Source: Psychromicrobium xiongbiense (lineage in GTDB: Bacteria; Actinomycetota; Actinomycetes; Actinomycetales; Micrococcaceae). Taken from it: 54,488 nt of DNA. Where the stretch lies: positions 1-54,488 of the forward strand of contig NZ_JASSZH010000040.1 in the NCBI RefSeq assembly GCF_030271165.1, written 5' to 3'. The notes beneath the pieces were generated by a model, which ran no database searches, had not been told where the DNA came from, and saw only the letters and a program-made list of their open reading frames with translations. How positions within the stretch are numbered: the first letter of the stretch is position 1; each line of letters starts with the position of its first letter. Below, piece by piece: positions 52,517-54,488 of the stretch. The position numbers and the translations under genes were made by a program.

Positions 52517-53254
52517 GTGTCTTCAACGACATTGAATGCCCGGCACCGCGCTGCCGGTAGTGCAGCCAGTCCGCTGACTGCAATTTCCAAAGCGGTAGCC
52601 TCCAATGCAGGCTCCTTCGGTCGCCAGGCGGCCGTCGTTGTGGCCGCAGCAGGCCTGGCCGCAAGCGTGGGCATCCCCGCAGCGGTCGCTGCTCCTGCAG
52701 ATCTTCCGGTGGGTACCGTTGCTGCAGTTGATACTGGCGCTCAGGCTTCCGCTCAGATTATTGTTCCCAGCTCCGCACAGGTTGCGTTTGAGCAGGTTCA
52801 GGTTTCCTCGGCAGCTCCCGTTGTCCAGAAGGTCGCCGCTGCGGCTCAGCAGGTCACTCCGACTGTAGCCAAGCCTGCTGCTACCAAGGCTCCGGAAGCC
52901 CCTGCCGCTCCTGTGGCTGGCGGCAAACTGGGTGCGGTGGCTGCTGCAGCTTATGGCGGCATCGGCGTTCCCTACGTCTGGGGAGGCACCACCAAAGCCG
53001 GTTGGGATTGCTCCGGATTCGTCCAGTGGGCTTTCGCTCAGGCGGGAATCAGCATTCCTCGCACCAATCAGTGGTCCGTGATGGTCCAGACCTCAAACCC
53101 GCAGCCTGGCGACCTGGTCGTCCAGAATGGCGGATCACACGTGGGTGTCTATGTCGGTAACGGCATGGAGGTCAACGCTCTCAACCCCAGTCAGGGCACG
53201 CAGCTCACTTCGGTGGCCGCTGTTGGTTCGGCTGTTTTCTACACGCTCCCTTAG
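52517..53254 (+). CDS. NlpC/P60 cell-wall hydrolase
   Basis: The 245-residue secreted protein has a basic N-terminus and signal (about 30-60), a Val/Ala/Pro-rich linker, and a C-terminal NlpC/P60 domain: GVPYVWGGTTKAGWDCSGF (catalytic Cys), GSHVGVYVG (catalytic His), then N in EVNALNP as third residue. It cleaves gamma-D-Glu-diaminoacyl bonds. GTG 52517 has GGGAGAGG upstream. c-di-AMP controls it through the preceding riboswitch. Confidence 0.93.
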   Translation: MSSTTLNARHRAAGSAASPLTAISKAVASNAGSFGRQAAVVVAAAGLAASVGIPAAVAAPADLPVGTVAAVDTGAQASAQIIVPSSAQVAFEQVQVSSAAPVVQKVAAAAQQVTPTVAKPAATKAPEAPAAPVAGGKLGAVAAAAYGGIGVPYVWGGTTKAGWDCSGFVQWAFAQAGISIPRTNQWSVMVQTSNPQPGDLVVQNGGSHVGVYVGNGMEVNALNPSQGTQLTSVAAVGSAVFYTLP

Positions 53255-53344
53255 AGGCCTGGCCTGGCGGGTGCGACAGCCCGCGGAACACCTCCTGTCG
53301 CTCCCCGCAATCCATAGCCACAGAGAATCGAAAGTGAGCACTTC

Positions 53345-54097
53345 ATGAGCAATCGCGCAGGAATTGCCCGGCACCGTTCGGCGGCTCCCAAGACCAGCTC
53401 CCTCGCCATCATCGCCAAGGCCGTCGGCGACAACGCCGGCGGCGTTGGGCGTCAGGCCGCCGTGATCGCTGCAGCATCGGGCCTGGTGCTCACCACTGGA
53501 CTCGCTGCGAACGCTGCGACGACCACTGAGCCGCAGCAGGTCGACAACAAGGCGACCCTCGCGGTGGACAGCACCGCGCCGGTGGTGACTGCCTCCTCTA
53601 CCGTCAAGATCGAGTTTGAGCAGGCTGTGGTGTCCTCGACGCCGTCGCCCAAGCCTGTTGTCACGGTTCAGACTCAGGCCGCGAAGCCGGTTCAGCAGGC
53701 CGCAGCTCCTGTCGCTGCTGCCAAGCCCACAGCCGCTCCGGCCACCCCCGCCCCGGCGGTGGGCTCCGGTGTGGGCGCCATCATCGCTGCTGCTGCCTAC
53801 TCGCAGCTCGGTGTGATGCAGGACTGCACCGCACTGGCCTCCAACTCGCTCGCTGCCGCTGGTATCTTCTACCACGGCTGGCCGGCAGGTTACCTGTCCT
53901 TGGGTCGTACGGTCAGCCAGGCTGAAGCTCAGCCCGGCGACCTCATCTACTACGCTAATGGCGGTGCCGGCGCGGCTCATATTGCTGTCTACGTGGGCAA
54001 CGGCATGGCTGTGCATGGTGGATTCAACGGAAACCAGACCAAGCTCTTCACGGTCAACGTGGGCAGCGGTCCGGTCTTCATCGCTATCGGTCACTGA
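53345..54097 (+). CDS. NlpC/P60-like hydrolase, paralogue
   Basis: The 250-residue protein shares the N-terminal pattern of the previous one (SLAIIAKAVGDNAGGVGRQAAVIAAASGL) and a Pro/Ala/Lys linker. Its C-terminal domain is shorter and diverged: QDCTALASNSL carries a possible catalytic Cys, AAHIAVYVGNGMAVHGG the His. The WGG block before the Cys is missing, so activity or specificity may differ. It lies 90 bases after the NlpC/P60 gene with no riboswitch of its own and may share its transcript. A terminator follows. Confidence 0.85.
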   Translation: MSNRAGIARHRSAAPKTSSLAIIAKAVGDNAGGVGRQAAVIAAASGLVLTTGLAANAATTTEPQQVDNKATLAVDSTAPVVTASSTVKIEFEQAVVSSTPSPKPVVTVQTQAAKPVQQAAAPVAAAKPTAAPATPAPAVGSGVGAIIAAAAYSQLGVMQDCTALASNSLAAAGIFYHGWPAGYLSLGRTVSQAEAQPGDLIYYANGGAGAAHIAVYVGNGMAVHGGFNGNQTKLFTVNVGSGPVFIAIGH

Positions 54098-54147
54098 TCA
54101 TCGTTGGTCGATCAGGGCAGTAGCTCCTGAGTAACGACGTCGTAGTA

Positions 54148-54175
54148 GGGCTCTCACCTCCGGGTGGGGGCCTTT
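54148..54175 (+). terminator. Rho-independent terminator
   Basis: A GGCTCTCACC/GGTGGGGGCC stem (one wobble) with a short loop is followed by CTTTCTACGTTTT. It lies about 50 bases after the last hydrolase gene. Confidence 0.85.
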
Positions 54176-54488
54176 CTACGTTTTCTGGACACAGTCCGCC
54201 ACACTTCACGGGTTTAGCCCTATAACCCTTAGCCGCCGTCTGCTGTCACCAGGTCCCGGTTCGTGGAGTAGTGAAGCGGGCCCGGGGGACCGCGGTCGCC
54301 CGGGCCAAGGCCGGATCCTCCAGTGCGGGTACTGCACTAGGGGAGCCTCTGCGCAGTTTGAGCAGCCTGCAATCTGGTTCGTAGGCCAGCTAGTTCGTGG
54401 GGAGGCCGAAATTCCGCGTGTTTTCAGGGTTTTTAGACTGGTGCTGGGGTTGGGTTTGTGTTGGGGGGTGGTGTGGTGGTAGTGTTTT
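54176..54488. other. Structured, gene-free right end
   Basis: I find no ORF of note. A strong hairpin with GGCCCGGG/CCCGGGCC outer arms and GACC/GGTC inner arms spans 54279-54306, followed by an AGTGC/GCACT stem. The last about 70 bases are G/T-rich. It may be the leader of a gene beyond the window, possibly an rRNA operon, or an uncatalogued structured RNA. Nothing here settles it. Confidence 0.4.

Noticed and set aside
54250..54488. rRNA gene start
   Set aside because: No 16S sequence is visible before the window ends; an rRNA leader remains only a guess.

Overview
The window is high-GC DNA from an actinobacterium, most likely a Micrococcaceae relative (Arthrobacter/Glutamicibacter-like). 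Supporting signs are a stand-alone GroEL with a GGM-type tail under tandem CIRCE operators, a mycothiol-dependent-type enzyme domain, the XPB helicase/helicase-associated pair, a DUF3027 gene beside a cold-shock gene, a DtxR/IdeR regulator, cell-wall hydrolases behind c-di-AMP riboswitches, and several genes that look leaderless. No rRNA, tRNA or CRISPR array was recognised.

Layout: 1-2.6 kb holds a TM2 protein and groL. 2.6-12.6 kb is a catabolic block: a PucR regulator, a convergent adenine-deaminase/PPC-domain pair, and an amidohydrolase followed by a complete peptide/opine-type ABC importer with a fused double ATPase. 12.6-12.8 kb carries a tiny basic CxxC protein. 13.4-30.4 kb is a defence island. 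30.4-39.9 kb is housekeeping and lineage-specific DNA: ArsR plus SRPBCC genes, two paralogous lipoproteins, an RNase H fusion, a radical SAM (Tes-like) / Lgt-like cluster, and tandem Pro/Gln-rich membrane proteins. 40-54.5 kb holds a two-component system, CadD, XPB helicase with its partner, a cold-shock protein, DUF3027, SerC, DtxR, and three cell-wall hydrolase genes with two c-di-AMP riboswitches.

The outstanding feature is the defence island, a type 1 BREX locus (brxA, brxB, brxC, pglX, pglZ, brxL) rebuilt as a specificity switch. PglX is split. An 859-residue N-terminal protein carries the methyltransferase core and a target-recognition region, and a separate 316-residue protein with its own Shine-Dalgarno sequence carries the conserved C-terminal domain. 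Between them lie a silent, inverted second copy of the specificity half (tail-to-tail with the active one) and a tyrosine recombinase. Four nested in-frame inverted-repeat pairs join active and silent copies. Inversion at any pair would exchange the recognition region while leaving the methyltransferase N-terminus and the C-terminal subunit constant. A Shedu-type (DUF4263) nuclease gene is translationally coupled between the PglX C-terminal gene and pglZ, and BrxL ends in a MIT_C/PLD-like domain where a Lon-type peptidase domain might be expected. Two strong hairpins and a coupled 34-codon leader ORF precede brxA.

Other regulatory points: three spaced direct repeats before the PucR gene, an ArsR-type operator overlapping the last codons of brxL, several -10 boxes placed 6-7 bases before start codons, a 100-bp element bounded by 21-bp inverted repeats, and a strongly structured, gene-free right end.
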